A stretch of 64,000 nt of DNA from Stutzerimonas stutzeri (GCF_013522825.1 NZ_JAAMQZ010000005.1:1-64000); one strand, 5' to 3'. Shown: positions 37,455 to 47,664, counted from the first letter of the stretch. Program-made: numbers and translations. Notes: generated by a model from the sequence alone, not told the origin.

Positions 37455-38219
37455 ATGCGCAGTACCCCCAGAGAAAAAGGCTCTTCCATCACCCGTGTGC
37501 TGGAAATCATCGAGGCAGTGGCCGCCGCGAAGGACCCGCTGACGCCGACCGCACTGGCGGAAAAACTGGATATCCCCAAGGCCAGCGCCCATCGGCTGGT
37601 GCAGACGCTGGAGAGCGAAGGCTTCCTGCAGTTCGGCCTGCGTGGCGGGCTGCTGCCGGGCGAGCGTCTGCATGCGACGGCGGTGAACATTCTCAACAGT
37701 GGCCGGCACAAGGCGCTGCGCCAGGCGATTCTGCGCGAGCTGTCCGAGGAAATCGGCGAGACCTGCGGGCTGTCCGTGCCCGAAGGGCTGGACATGCTCT
37801 ATTTCGACCGGGTGCAGACCAACTGGCCGCTGCAGATCAACCTGCCCATCGGCAGCCATACCCCGCTCTGGTGTACCGCCAGTGGCAAACTCTACCTCGC
37901 CTCGCTGGCGCCCGAACAGCTGGAGCGGGTACTGCCGCGCCTGCCGATCCAGCAACTGGCGCGCAACACCCTCACCGACCTCAGCGCCCTGCGTGACGAC
38001 CTCGCCCGCGTGCGCGAGGAAGACCTGGGCACCGATTCGGAAGAGTTCATCGACGGCATGGTCGCCTGCGCGGTGCCGGTGCGCGACGCCCAGGGTCGGC
38101 TGCTGGCCTGCCTGTTCAGCCACGCGCCGGTGATCCGCTGCTCGATGGAACGCCTGCTGGGCTTCGCGCCACGCCTGCGCGCGGCGGCTAAGGAGCTGGA
38201 AAAAATCGTCGGTGGATAG
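37455..38219 (+). CDS. IclR-family transcriptional regulator
   Basis: A 254-residue regulator. The winged HTH (about 10-75) contains ITRVLEIIEAVAAAK and PKASAHRLVQTLESEGFL; the C-terminal effector domain (about 90-250) has GLSVPEGLDMLYFDRV, ASGKLYLASL and EFIDGMVACAVPVRD. IclR proteins usually control neighbouring catabolic genes and respond to small acids; the ercA-like/mmsA operon just upstream is the likely target. ATG 37455 gives MRSTPREKGSSITRVL. Confidence 0.92.
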   Translation: MRSTPREKGSSITRVLEIIEAVAAAKDPLTPTALAEKLDIPKASAHRLVQTLESEGFLQFGLRGGLLPGERLHATAVNILNSGRHKALRQAILRELSEEIGETCGLSVPEGLDMLYFDRVQTNWPLQINLPIGSHTPLWCTASGKLYLASLAPEQLERVLPRLPIQQLARNTLTDLSALRDDLARVREEDLGTDSEEFIDGMVACAVPVRDAQGRLLACLFSHAPVIRCSMERLLGFAPRLRAAAKELEKIVGG

Positions 38220-38269
38220 GGTAGCGGCACGCTAGATATAGAGCGGTTTTCACCCCCCTACGACTGTGA

Positions 38270-38427
38270 GGCGCGAATATCCGAGGTGCAGGCTGTTGTA
38301 GGTCGGATTAGCCGAAGGCGTAATCCGACGATTTGAAGGTGTAATGCGATAATTCATGCCTGACAGCTCGGCATTCAACGCGCCTGGCTGCTCGCCTGTC
38401 GGGTCGGTGCAGCGTGACCCGACCTAC
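38270..38427. repeat. Paired-palindrome (REP/BIME-like) element, copy 1
   Basis: The element begins GCGCGAATATCCGAGGTGCA and contains two palindromes: GTCGGATTAGCCGAAGGCGTAATCCGAC-type and GTCGGGTCGG...CCGACC. A second copy of the same order is at 48138-48294. It lies between the IclR gene and rep. Confidence 0.8.
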
Positions 38428-38453
38428 AACTGGGTTAGTGGCGAGTCGAAACT

Positions 38454-38495
38454 TTTCAGCTTCCAGCTTCCAGCTTCCAGCTTTCAGCTTTCAGC
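38454..38495. repeat. Six-unit heptamer array at the rep 3' end
   Basis: Six contiguous 7-base units TTTCAGC/TTCCAGC (three of each) run from 38454 to 38495. The last unit contains the rep stop codon, so the array begins inside the coding region's end. Confidence 0.85.
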
Positions 38496-40500
38496 GCTTG
38501 AGCATCGCCCGCATCGCCGCCAGCGCATCGTTGCCACGCGCCGCCTTGACCTCCACCGGCGCGTCTTCCTGGCCTTCCCACTCCAGGTCTTCGGGCGGCA
38601 GCTCGTCGAGGAAGCGGCTGGGCATGCATTCGATGATTTCGCCGTACTGCTTGCGCTTGGCGGCGAAGGTCATGGCCAGGTTCTGCCGCGCACGGGTGAT
38701 GCCGACGTAGGCCAGGCGGCGTTCTTCCTCAATGGTGTCGGCCTCGATGCTGGAGCGGTGCGGGAGGATTTCCTCTTCCACGCCCATGATGAACACGTAG
38801 GGGAATTCCAGGCCCTTGGACGCGTGCAGGGTCATCATCTGCACGCCCTCGGCGCCTTCTTCCTCTTCCTGCTGGCGTTCGAGCATGTCGCGCAGCACCA
38901 GCTTGGCGATGGCTTCCTCGATGGTCATCTCGCCTTCTTCGTCGCGCTCCAGGGTGTTCTTCAGCGCATCGATGAGGAACCAGACGTTACCCATGCGGAA
39001 GTCCGCGGCCTTGTCGCTGGAGGTCTGCGAGCGCACCCAGGTCTCGTAGTCGATGTCCATGACCATGCTGCGCAACGCGGCGATGGGATCGTTCTGCGCG
39101 CACTGCTGGCGCAGGTTGTCCATGTAGCGCTTGAAGCGCGACAGGCGGTCGGTGAAGCGGCTGTCCATCAGCTCGCCGAGGCCGATCTCGTCGCAGGCGG
39201 CGTACATGGAAATCTTGCGTGCGGTGGCGTAGTTGCCGAGCTTTTCCAGCGTGGTGGAGCCGATTTCCCGGCGCGGCACGTTGATCACCCGCAGGAAGGC
39301 GTTGTCGTCGTCCGGGTTGACCAGCAGGCGGAAGTAGCTCATCAGGTCCTTCACTTCCTGACGACCGAAGAAGCTGGTGCCGCCGGACAGTCGATAGGGA
39401 ATCTGGTGGTGCTGCAGCTTCAGCTCGATCAGCTTGGCCTGGTAGTTGCCGCGATAGAGGATGGCGAAATCGCTGTAGGGCCGCTCGGTCTTGAGGTGCA
39501 GCGTGAGGATTTCCATCGCCACGCGCTCGGCCTCGGCTTCCTCGTTGCGGCAGCGGATCACGCGGATCGGGTCGCCGTGGCCCATTTCCGACCACAGCTG
39601 CTTCTCGAAGGCGTGAGGGTTGTTGGCGATCAGCACGTTGGCGCACTTGAGGATGCGGCTGGTGGAGCGGTAGTTCTGCTCCAGCATTACCACCTTCAGC
39701 GAGGGGAAGTCTTCCTTCAGCTGCATCAGGTTTTCCGGCCGCGCGCCGCGCCAGGCGTAGATCGACTGGTCATCGTCGCCCACCACGGTGAAGTGCGCGC
39801 GCTCCTGCACCAGCAGCTTGACCAGCAGGTACTGGCTGGCGTTGGTGTCCTGGTATTCGTCCACCAGCATGTAGCGGACCTTGTTGCGCCACTTCTCCAG
39901 CACCTCGGGGTGGTCCTGGAAGAGCTTCACCGGCTGCATGATCAGGTCGTCGAAATCCACCGCGTTGTACGCCTTGAGCGTGCGCTGGTAGTGGGTGTAG
40001 ACGATGGCGGCGGTCTGCTCCTTGGGGTTGCGTGCTTCGCTCAGGGCCTGCTCGGGCGTGATCAGGTCGTTCTTCCAGCTGCCGATGTAGTGCTTGATCT
40101 CGTCCACGCCATCATCGCCGGCGTATTCCTTCTGCATGATGTCGGTCAGCAGGGTCTTGATATCGCCTTCGTCGAAGATCGAGAAACCGGGCTTATAGCC
40201 GAGTTTCGCGTACTCCTTGCGGATGATGTTCAGGCCCAGGTTGTGGAAGGTCGAGACGGTCAGCCCGCGTCCTTCGCCGCCGCGCAGCAGGCTGCTGACG
40301 CGCTCCTTCATCTCGCGCGCGGCCTTGTTGGTGAAGGTCACGGCGACGATGTATTGCGCGCGGATGCCGCACTGCTGGATCAGGTAGGCGATCTTGCGGG
40401 TGATCACGCTGGTCTTGCCGGAGCCGGCGCCGGCGAGCACCAGCATGGGGCCGCCGACGTAGTTCACGGCTTCCTGCTGCCGGGGATTGAGTCGGGACAT
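38491..40500 (-). CDS. rep: ATP-dependent DNA helicase Rep
   Basis: A 669-residue superfamily 1A 3'-5' helicase that clears proteins ahead of replication forks. Motif I is LAGAGSGKTSVITRK (about 20-34), motif II is VDEYQDTN, motif III GDDDQSIYAWRGA, motif IV LEQNYRS, motif V MTLHASKGLEF and motif VI EERRLAYVGITRA. Length and the N-terminal MSRLNPRQQEAVNYV indicate Rep rather than UvrD. The 3' end is fused to a heptamer repeat array. Confidence 0.97.
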   Translation of the reverse strand: MSRLNPRQQEAVNYVGGPMLVLAGAGSGKTSVITRKIAYLIQQCGIRAQYIVAVTFTNKAAREMKERVSSLLRGGEGRGLTVSTFHNLGLNIIRKEYAKLGYKPGFSIFDEGDIKTLLTDIMQKEYAGDDGVDEIKHYIGSWKNDLITPEQALSEARNPKEQTAAIVYTHYQRTLKAYNAVDFDDLIMQPVKLFQDHPEVLEKWRNKVRYMLVDEYQDTNASQYLLVKLLVQERAHFTVVGDDDQSIYAWRGARPENLMQLKEDFPSLKVVMLEQNYRSTSRILKCANVLIANNPHAFEKQLWSEMGHGDPIRVIRCRNEEAEAERVAMEILTLHLKTERPYSDFAILYRGNYQAKLIELKLQHHQIPYRLSGGTSFFGRQEVKDLMSYFRLLVNPDDDNAFLRVINVPRREIGSTTLEKLGNYATARKISMYAACDEIGLGELMDSRFTDRLSRFKRYMDNLRQQCAQNDPIAALRSMVMDIDYETWVRSQTSSDKAADFRMGNVWFLIDALKNTLERDEEGEMTIEEAIAKLVLRDMLERQQEEEEGAEGVQMMTLHASKGLEFPYVFIMGVEEEILPHRSSIEADTIEEERRLAYVGITRARQNLAMTFAAKRKQYGEIIECMPSRFLDELPPEDLEWEGQEDAPVEVKAARGNDALAAMRAMLKR

Positions 40501-40605
40501 GGTCGTTCGGGTTGTTGAAGGCGGGGCGGGAGTTTAGCAGGGCTGCGCGGCCAATACCGGGCGAGGATTCAGCAGCGGCAATCGGTCGTCAGGTGCGGCA
40601 TGGTT

Positions 40606-40703
40606 GCTGGAGGCTGGAGGCTGGAGGCTGGAGGCTGAACGAAAAAGCATGGGGATTCGCTTTTGCTCCTTCGTCCAGCCTCCAGCGCTTTTCGCCTCCA
40701 GCC
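40606..40703. repeat. Inverted heptamer-repeat element between rep and betT
   Basis: Four GCTGGAG units (40606-40633) plus a degenerate fifth face TCCAGCC TCCAGCG units (40674-40688) across a 40-base spacer, forming a large hairpin. On the minus strand the right part reads AAAAGCGCTGGAGGCTGGACG, the core shared with the elements at 37321 and 50092. It directly follows the betT stop. Confidence 0.75.
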
Positions 40704-40707
40704 CGCT

Positions 40708-42681
40708 TTACCTCACCATATGCAGGTAATGCATGTGCTTCTCGTATTGATCGAGGATGTCGCCGATCACGCCTTCGCGGCTCCAGCCCATGACGTCGTA
40801 GTCCTGGCCGCCTTCCTTGAGATGGACTTCGGCGCGGAAGTACTTGCGCTCGCCCGGTTCGTCCTCGTCGCTGCCGGGTACGAAGCTGGGCATGGCGTAG
40901 GCGCGCGGACGCACCTCGTAGATGAAGTCGGGCTCGCCTTCATGGACGATCTCGATGCGGATGCGGCGGTCCTCGCCTTCGCTGACCGTCACGTCATAGC
41001 CCTGCTTGCGCATTTCCACGGCGACGTCCTCGCAGGCTGGCCGGACCACTTCGGCAATGAAGCGCGTCACATGGGAGCGGCGTGGGAACATCATCAGGTT
41101 GCGCAGGCGGCGCTGCCAGTCGCTGTAGGCTCGCGGCGTGGCCGGCGACGTGGTGATGGCCTGATAACGCAGGGTCTGTTTGGTGGCATCCAGGCGCAGC
41201 GCCTTGAGCAGGCCCCACATCGAACACAGCAGCGCGATGGTGAAGGGCAGGGCGCTGGCGATGGTGGCGGTCTGCAGCGCGGTCAGGCCATCGGCCAGCA
41301 GCAGTGCAACGGCCACGGCGCCCATCGAGCCGGCCCAGAAGATGCGCTGCCAGACCGGTGTGCCTTCCTGGCCGCCGGAGGCGAGCATGTCCACCACCAG
41401 CGCACCGGAGTCCGCCGAGGTGACGAAGAACACCACCACCATGATGATCGCCACCAGCGACAGTACGGAGGCGAACGGAAAGTGTTCGAGGAAGGCGAAC
41501 AGCGCCAGCGAGCTGTCGCGGTCGATGGCTTCGCCCAGGCTGGTCACGTGCTCCCAGAGGATCATGTGGATGGCGGTGTCGCCGAACACCGTCATCCACA
41601 ACAGGGTGAAGGCAGTGGGCACCAGCAACACGCCGCTGACGAATTCGCGGATCGTCCGGCCACGGGAAATGCGTGCGATGAACAGGCCGACGAAGGGCGA
41701 CCAGGCCAGCCACCAGCCCCAGTAGAACAGCGTCCAGCCGCCGATCCAGTCGTTCGGTTCGTAGGCGTAGAGGTTGAAGGTGGCGGTGACGATCTGCGAG
41801 AGGTAGTTGCCGGTGTTCTGCACGAAGGTCTGCAGGATGAACACCGTCGGTCCGACGACCAGTACCAGCAGCATCAACAGCACGGCGAGGGTCAGGTTCA
41901 GCTCGGAAAGCCGCCGCACGCCCTTGTCCAGGCCGGTGACCACCGAAATGGTCGCCAGGGCCGTGGTGGCGATGATGAGCACGATCTGCACCGGCACCGA
42001 GATGGGCAGGCCATACAGATGATTGAGACCGGTGTTGATCTGGGTGACGCCGACCCCCAGCGAGGTGGCAACGCCGAGCACTGTGCCGATGATGGCGAAG
42101 ATGTCCACCGAATGGCCGATGGGGCCGTGGATGCGCTCGCCGATCAACGGATAGAGCGCCGAACGCAGGGTCAGGGGCAGGCCATGGCGGTAGGCGAAAT
42201 AGGCCAGGATCATCGCCACGATGGCGTAGATCGCCCAGGCATGCAGGCCCCAGTGGAAGAAGGTGATCTTCATCGCCTCGCGCGCGGCGGCAACGGTGCC
42301 GCCTTCGCCGGTGGGGGGCGAGATGAAATGCATCACCGGCTCGGCGACGCCGAAGAACATCAGGCCGATGCCCATGCCGGCGGAAAACAGCATGGCGAAC
42401 CAGGTCAGGCTGCTGTAGTCGGGTTCGCTATGATCGGGGCCGAGCTTGATATCGCCGTAGCGGCTCAAGGCGACCAGCACCACCATCAGCAGGATGATTG
42501 CCACCGTGAGGATGTACAGCCAGCTGAGGTTGGAGATGATCCAGGCCTGCACCTGGCCGAACAGTCCTTGCGCGTGCGAAGGGAAGATGACGCTGTACAG
42601 TACCAGCGCCAGAATCAATACCGCCGAGCCGTAGAAAACCGGCGGATTGATGGTGGAAGGGGAAGACTTGTTGGCCTCCAT
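40708..42681 (-). CDS. betT: BCCT-family choline/betaine transporter
   Basis: A 657-residue transporter with twelve predicted helices (about 15-480) and a cytoplasmic tail of about 170 residues. The Na/H-coupled BCCT signature is present as GMGIGLMFFGVAEP and FYWGWWLAWSPFVGLFIARISRGRT. The long tail is the osmosensing part in BetT-type proteins. It imports choline for glycine-betaine synthesis or use under osmotic stress. The N-terminus NPPVFYGSAVLILALVLYSV supports the ATG at 42681. Position next to rep and comM agrees with PA5291. Confidence 0.9.
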   Translation of the reverse strand: MEANKSSPSTINPPVFYGSAVLILALVLYSVIFPSHAQGLFGQVQAWIISNLSWLYILTVAIILLMVVLVALSRYGDIKLGPDHSEPDYSSLTWFAMLFSAGMGIGLMFFGVAEPVMHFISPPTGEGGTVAAAREAMKITFFHWGLHAWAIYAIVAMILAYFAYRHGLPLTLRSALYPLIGERIHGPIGHSVDIFAIIGTVLGVATSLGVGVTQINTGLNHLYGLPISVPVQIVLIIATTALATISVVTGLDKGVRRLSELNLTLAVLLMLLVLVVGPTVFILQTFVQNTGNYLSQIVTATFNLYAYEPNDWIGGWTLFYWGWWLAWSPFVGLFIARISRGRTIREFVSGVLLVPTAFTLLWMTVFGDTAIHMILWEHVTSLGEAIDRDSSLALFAFLEHFPFASVLSLVAIIMVVVFFVTSADSGALVVDMLASGGQEGTPVWQRIFWAGSMGAVAVALLLADGLTALQTATIASALPFTIALLCSMWGLLKALRLDATKQTLRYQAITTSPATPRAYSDWQRRLRNLMMFPRRSHVTRFIAEVVRPACEDVAVEMRKQGYDVTVSEGEDRRIRIEIVHEGEPDFIYEVRPRAYAMPSFVPGSDEDEPGERKYFRAEVHLKEGGQDYDVMGWSREGVIGDILDQYEKHMHYLHMVR

Positions 42682-42841
42682 GCTGCGCTCCTTGATTGCT
42701 TATTGGGGAGTGGCCGCCTGTGGCGAAGGGGCGCAATTTAACATCACTGACCGCTCAGGTCCGAATCGAAGGGCCGGTATCCACTCACTGAGCGGACGTT
42801 CGGACACCGAGCGCCGCTGTGGATTCCAACTTCTTCTGGTT

Positions 42842-44341
42842 TCAGCCGGCCTGGCTTCCCGGTCGATATTGCAGGGCTTCGGCCAGATGCCGGCGACCGA
42901 TGGCAGCGCTTTCTTCCAGGTCGGCCAGGGTTCGCGCAACCTTGAGGATTCGATGTGCGGCACGTAGCGATAGACCCAGTCGCTCACAGGCACGTTCCAG
43001 CCATTGCTGATCTTCGCCGCCCAGCGCGCAGTGGCTGCGCAAGCCGGCAAGGTCGAGAAAGGCATTGGCGCAGCCCTGGCGCGTCTGTTGAATCCGCCGC
43101 GCATGCGCCACGACGGCGGCGACCGTTGCGCTGCTTTCACTCGCAATGGGCGTGGCGCTGAGCGAGGTGGCTTCGCGGGCGACGGTCAGGTGCAGGTCGA
43201 TGCGGTCGAGCAGTGGCCCGGAAAGTTTGCTTCGGTAGCGCTGGATCTGGTCCGGTGTGCAGCGGCAGCGACCGCCGGGGTCGCCCAGATAACCGCAGGG
43301 ACAGGGATTCATCGCCGCCACCAGTTGAAAACGCGCGGGGAAACGCACCCGATCCCGCGCACGGGCGATCACGATATGGCCACTTTCCAGAGGCTCCCTT
43401 AAAACCTCCAGCACCTTGCGATCGAACTCCGGCAACTCATCGAGAAACAGCACGCCCTGATGCGCCAGGGTAATCTCGCCGGGCTGCGGTCGGCTGCCGC
43501 CACCCACCAGCGCCGGTCCCGATGCACTGTGATGGGGCTGGCGAAACGGCCTCTGCGGCCAGTGCTCCAGCGGTGACTGGCTGGCCACCGACTGGATCGC
43601 CGCCACTTCCAGCGCCTCCTGTTCCTCCAGCGGCGGCAGCAGGCCCGGCAGGCGGCTGGCCAGCAGCGTCTTGCCGGTGCCTGGGGGGCCGCTGAAAATT
43701 AGATTATGGGCGCCTGCCGCGGCGATCAGCAGGCCGCGCTTGGCCGACAACTGCCCCTGCACGTCGGCAAGATCGGGATAGGGCAACACCTGGCGCAGCA
43801 GGCCCTGGGCCTGGTAGGCGGCGATAGGCGTCTGGCCGCTGAGGTGCGCGGCGACTTCCAGCAGGTGGTCGGCGGCGTAGACGGTCAGGCCCGAGGCCAG
43901 GCTGGCTTCCTCGGCATTGGCCCGTGGCACCAGCAGCGCGCGACCGGCTGTGCGGGCCGCCAGGGCTGCTGGCAAGACGCCCTGCACCGGACGCAGCGCG
44001 CCGGAAAGCGCCAGCTCGCCCAGGCATTCGATGCCGTTCAGGCTGTCGGCGGGGATCTGGCCACTGGCGGCGAGGATGCCCAGGGCGATGGACAGGTCGA
44101 AACGCCCGCCGTCCTTGGGCAGATCGGCGGGCGCGAGGTTGAGCGTGATGCGGCGCGCGGGAAAATCGAAGCCGGACGTCAGGATGGCGCTGCGCACGCG
44201 GTCCTTGCTTTCCTTCACGGCGGTTTCCGGCAGGCCGACCAGGGTCAGCGACGGCAGACCGTTGGCGAGATGCGCCTCGACCGTGACGGATGGCGCTTCC
44301 ACACCCACTTGGGCGCGGCTGTGGACGATGGCCAGGGACAT
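42842..44341 (-). CDS. comM: ComM/YifB-family Mg-chelatase-like AAA ATPase
   Basis: A 499-residue hexameric helicase that promotes branch migration during natural transformation. The N-terminal Lon-like domain (about 1-170) starts MSLAIVHSRAQVGV; the AAA core has Walker A SGPPGTGKTLLASRL, Walker B GVLFLDELPEF and MNPCPCGYLGDP; the C-terminal Mg-chelatase domain ends in LSLRAAHRILKVARTLADL. Length is normal for the family and the frame is intact. Confidence 0.95.
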   Translation of the reverse strand: MSLAIVHSRAQVGVEAPSVTVEAHLANGLPSLTLVGLPETAVKESKDRVRSAILTSGFDFPARRITLNLAPADLPKDGGRFDLSIALGILAASGQIPADSLNGIECLGELALSGALRPVQGVLPAALAARTAGRALLVPRANAEEASLASGLTVYAADHLLEVAAHLSGQTPIAAYQAQGLLRQVLPYPDLADVQGQLSAKRGLLIAAAGAHNLIFSGPPGTGKTLLASRLPGLLPPLEEQEALEVAAIQSVASQSPLEHWPQRPFRQPHHSASGPALVGGGSRPQPGEITLAHQGVLFLDELPEFDRKVLEVLREPLESGHIVIARARDRVRFPARFQLVAAMNPCPCGYLGDPGGRCRCTPDQIQRYRSKLSGPLLDRIDLHLTVAREATSLSATPIASESSATVAAVVAHARRIQQTRQGCANAFLDLAGLRSHCALGGEDQQWLERACERLGLSLRAAHRILKVARTLADLEESAAIGRRHLAEALQYRPGSQAG

Positions 44342-44373
44342 TCGATCACTCCTTGATCGTGTCGCCGCTGCAG

Positions 44374-44637
44374 CTACTCGGCAGTAGGCGGCGTAAGTTT
44401 TTCTTCCAGCTCGGCGACCTTGGCCTCAAGCGCTTCCAGGCGGGCGCGGGTGCGGGTCAGAACCAGCATCTGGCCGTCGAACTCATCACGGCTGACCACA
44501 TCGAGCTTGCTCAGGGCACTCTGCACGATGCTCTTGAAGCGGGTTTCGATTTCGGCGTTCGGCAGGGGCGTTTCGCCATTGAACAGGCGCGAGGCCTGGG
44601 AGCCGATGGCGTCGAGAAGGGCTTTGGGCGGGAACAT
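44374..44637 (-). CDS. ubiK: UbiK-family ubiquinone biosynthesis accessory factor
   Basis: An 87-residue coiled-coil protein (BMFP family). The N-terminus MFPPKALLDAI and the C-terminal heptads RTRARLEALEAKVAELEEKL are characteristic. UbiK trimerises and helps assemble the Ubi hydroxylase complex. ATG 44637 is preferred over the open frame to 44703 because MFPPK is the conserved start. It lies 32 bases from comM on the same strand. Confidence 0.9.
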   Translation of the reverse strand: MFPPKALLDAIGSQASRLFNGETPLPNAEIETRFKSIVQSALSKLDVVSRDEFDGQMLVLTRTRARLEALEAKVAELEEKLTPPTAE

Positions 44638-45355
<718 letters not shown>

Positions 45356-45393
45356 GCCAGGCCCACCGAACCCCACGCCCCAGGAGTGAACAC

Positions 45394-45661
45394 CATGACT
45401 CTGCGAAAGATCGCAGGGCTAGGAGCCCTTTTGTCCCCGCATATCCCAGGCTCGCGCCTGACGCAGGCGACAACGCTCGACTCAGGCGACATGCCACGGG
45501 GGCGCACGGCCATCGGCCCGCTGCCGTTCGTGGCCATCCCCAGCCTGGTGAGCGTCCTCTGCACGGTTGGCCACAGGCTGGCCCTGGATGGCGCCTCTGC
45601 CGGTGGCCGCTCTCGCCTGCCTGATATCCGCACCGACATTCCCATCCGCGGCTCGACGTAG
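45394..45661 (+). pseudogene. Decayed remnant of an amtB N-terminus
   Basis: From ATG 45394 (AGGAG 7 bases before) the frame reads MTLRKIAGLGALLS, the usual signal-peptide start of glnK-linked Pseudomonas AmtB, and later TTLDSGD, which normally precedes the first AmtB helix. The following 60 residues have lost the hydrophobic helix pattern and the frame ends at 45661 after 89 codons. I read this as what remains of the original partner of glnK, with the intact transporter downstream being of another type. A short expressed peptide is possible. Confidence 0.6.
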
Positions 45662-45816
45662 CGCAGCCACGCCAGGCGCACTGGCAGGCAGCAAATCCGA
45701 TTTTCAAGAGTACGAACCCCCGGAGTCAGCACCGGGGTCTGGGGCCGGCTTGCCGCAAGAAAGGCGGCTGGGCGGCGACCGAACGGCGCGAGATGCGCGA
45801 CAGCAAGAGGTGACAC

Positions 45817-47070
45817 ATGGACAGCACAGCTCTGATACCCGTCCAGTACGGGCTCGATACTTTCTACTTCGTCCTTTGCGGCGCCCTGGTGATGTGGATG
45901 GCAGCCGGTTTCGCCATGCTCGAATCCGGGCTGGTGCGGGCGAAGAACACGGCGGAAATCCTCACCAAGAACATCGTGCTGTATTCGGTGGCGTCGATCA
46001 TGTACCTGCTGATCGGCTACTACATCATGTATTCGAGCCCCGAGGGCGGCATCCTGCCGAGCCTGGGTTTCCTGATTGGTGATGAACACGCAGTGGATGT
46101 CGTGGCCGCCGGTGGCGAGGATGCGCCGTACTACTCCGCACGCGCCGATTTCTTCTTCCAGATCGTCTTCGCCGCGACCTGCATGTCGGTGGTGTCCGGT
46201 GCGGTGGCCGAGCGCATGAAGCTCTGGGCCTTCATCGCCTTCGCGGTGGTGATGACCGGGTTCATCTACCCGGTGCAGGGCTTCTGGAAGTGGGGCGGCG
46301 GTTTCCTCGATGCGGCGGGCTACATGGATTACGCCGGCTCAGGCATCGTCCACATGGCCGGCGCCAGCGCTGCGCTGGCCGGTGTCATCCTGCTCGGCGC
46401 GCGCAAGGGCAAATACGGCCCTGACGGGCAGATCAACGCCATTCCCGGTGCCAACCTGCCGCTGGCGACCCTGGGTACTTTCATCCTCTGGATGGGCTGG
46501 TTCGGCTTCAACGGCGGCTCCCAACTGCGCATGAGCACCATCGAGGACGCCAACGCTGTCGCCCAGGTCTTCACCAACACCAACATGGCTGCCGCCGGCG
46601 GCCTGGTGGCGGCGCTGATCGCCTCGCGCCTGCTGTTCGGCAAATCCGACCTGACCATGATCCTCAACGGTGCCCTGGCTGGCCTGGTCGCGATCACCGC
46701 CGAGCCGCTGACCCCGACCGCGCTGCAGGCCGTGCTGATCGGCGCGGTGGGTGGCGTGCTGGTGGTGTTCAGCATCCTCGGCATGGACAAGCTGAAGATC
46801 GACGACCCGGTCGGCGCCATCTCGGTGCATGGCGTGGTCGGTATCTGGGGCGTGCTGATCGTGCCGGCGACCAATGCCGACGCCAGTTTCGCGGCGCAGT
46901 TGCTGGGTGTGGCCTGCATCTTCGCCTGGGTGTTCATCGCCAGCCTGATCGTCTGGAGCATCATCAAGGCCATCATGGGGCTGCGAGTATCGGCAGAAGA
47001 GGAATACGAAGGTGTGGATGTCGTTGAATGCGGCCTCGAAGCCTACCCGGAGTTCACCAGCAAGAAGTGA
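45817..47070 (+). CDS. amtB: Ammonium transporter
   Basis: A 417-residue Amt channel without a cleavable signal sequence. Visible are the first helix with GFAMLESGLVRAKN, DFFFQIVFAATCMSVVSGAVAERM, GIVHMAGASAALAG with the first pore histidine region and ISVHGVVGIWGVL with the second pore histidine. It conducts ammonia/ammonium and would be gated by GlnK. It differs from the secreted-signal type normally following glnK. ATG 45817 follows AGAGGTGA. A strong terminator ends the operon at 47115. Confidence 0.95.
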   Translation: MDSTALIPVQYGLDTFYFVLCGALVMWMAAGFAMLESGLVRAKNTAEILTKNIVLYSVASIMYLLIGYYIMYSSPEGGILPSLGFLIGDEHAVDVVAAGGEDAPYYSARADFFFQIVFAATCMSVVSGAVAERMKLWAFIAFAVVMTGFIYPVQGFWKWGGGFLDAAGYMDYAGSGIVHMAGASAALAGVILLGARKGKYGPDGQINAIPGANLPLATLGTFILWMGWFGFNGGSQLRMSTIEDANAVAQVFTNTNMAAAGGLVAALIASRLLFGKSDLTMILNGALAGLVAITAEPLTPTALQAVLIGAVGGVLVVFSILGMDKLKIDDPVGAISVHGVVGIWGVLIVPATNADASFAAQLLGVACIFAWVFIASLIVWSIIKAIMGLRVSAEEEYEGVDVVECGLEAYPEFTSKK

Positions 47071-47085
47071 TTTTTGAGTCATGAC

Positions 47086-47115
47086 AAGGGCGCCTTTCGG
47101 CGCCCTTTGTTTTTT
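47086..47115 (+). terminator. Rho-independent terminator of amtB
   Basis: GGGCGCC and GGCGCCC flank TTTC, followed by TTTGTTTTTT, 18 bases after the amtB stop. Confidence 0.88.
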
Positions 47116-47164
47116 CTGGCGCCGCGCTAGAATGCGCGCGTTCAGTTGCGAGGGCGCTTTCGGC

Positions 47165-47590
47165 ATGTGGCAGCAGACGACCATCACGTTGCGCCCGCGA
47201 GCACGCGGCTTTCACCTGATCACCGATGAGCTGCTCGCGGCCCTGCCGGAACTGCAGCAATGCCGGGTTGGTCTGTTACACCTGTGGCTGCGGCACACCT
47301 CGGCCTCGTTGACCGTCAACGAGAACGCCGACGCCGCGGTCCGCCGTGATTTCGAGCGCTTCTTCAATCGGCTGGTGCCACAGGGGGTGGGCGGTTACGA
47401 GCATGACTACGAAGGGCCGGACGACTTGCCTGCACACTTCAAGGCCAGCCTGCTGGGCTGTCAGTTGAGTGTGCCGGTGGCGCAAGGGAGATTGGCGCTG
47501 GGCACCTGGCAGGGCATCTATCTCGGTGAGCACCGGGACCAGGGCGGCCCGCGACAGGTAATCGCAACGTTGCACGGGATGGCGAGTTGA
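47165..47590 (+). CDS. yjbQ: YjbQ/UPF0047-family protein
   Basis: A 141-residue member of the UPF0047 family, small proteins with weak thiamin-phosphate-synthase-like activity in some members. Diagnostic segments are [19 protein letters not shown], the metal-ligand HTS and the C-terminal [19 protein letters not shown] 47165 gives the conserved [12 protein letters not shown]; the frame upstream is the terminator region. Same neighbour order as PA5286. Confidence 0.9.
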   Translation: MWQQTTITLRPRARGFHLITDELLAALPELQQCRVGLLHLWLRHTSASLTVNENADAAVRRDFERFFNRLVPQGVGGYEHDYEGPDDLPAHFKASLLGCQLSVPVAQGRLALGTWQGIYLGEHRDQGGPRQVIATLHGMAS

Positions 47591-47664
47591 ATTTTTTCTT
47601 GCGATGGCGGAGATCGCGCATCGCTGGGCTATAACTTATCGCTGGCTAGGCATGAGGTTGGAAC

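Noticed and set aside
38356..40518. 720-codon open frame on the plus strand
   Set aside because: It is exactly antisense to rep, which has all helicase motifs. The translation is a histidine/aspartate-rich pattern typical of antisense frames in high-GC DNA.
40663..42741. 692-codon open frame on the plus strand
   Set aside because: Antisense to betT, with low-complexity H/Q/G/D composition. BetT has clear BCCT motifs.
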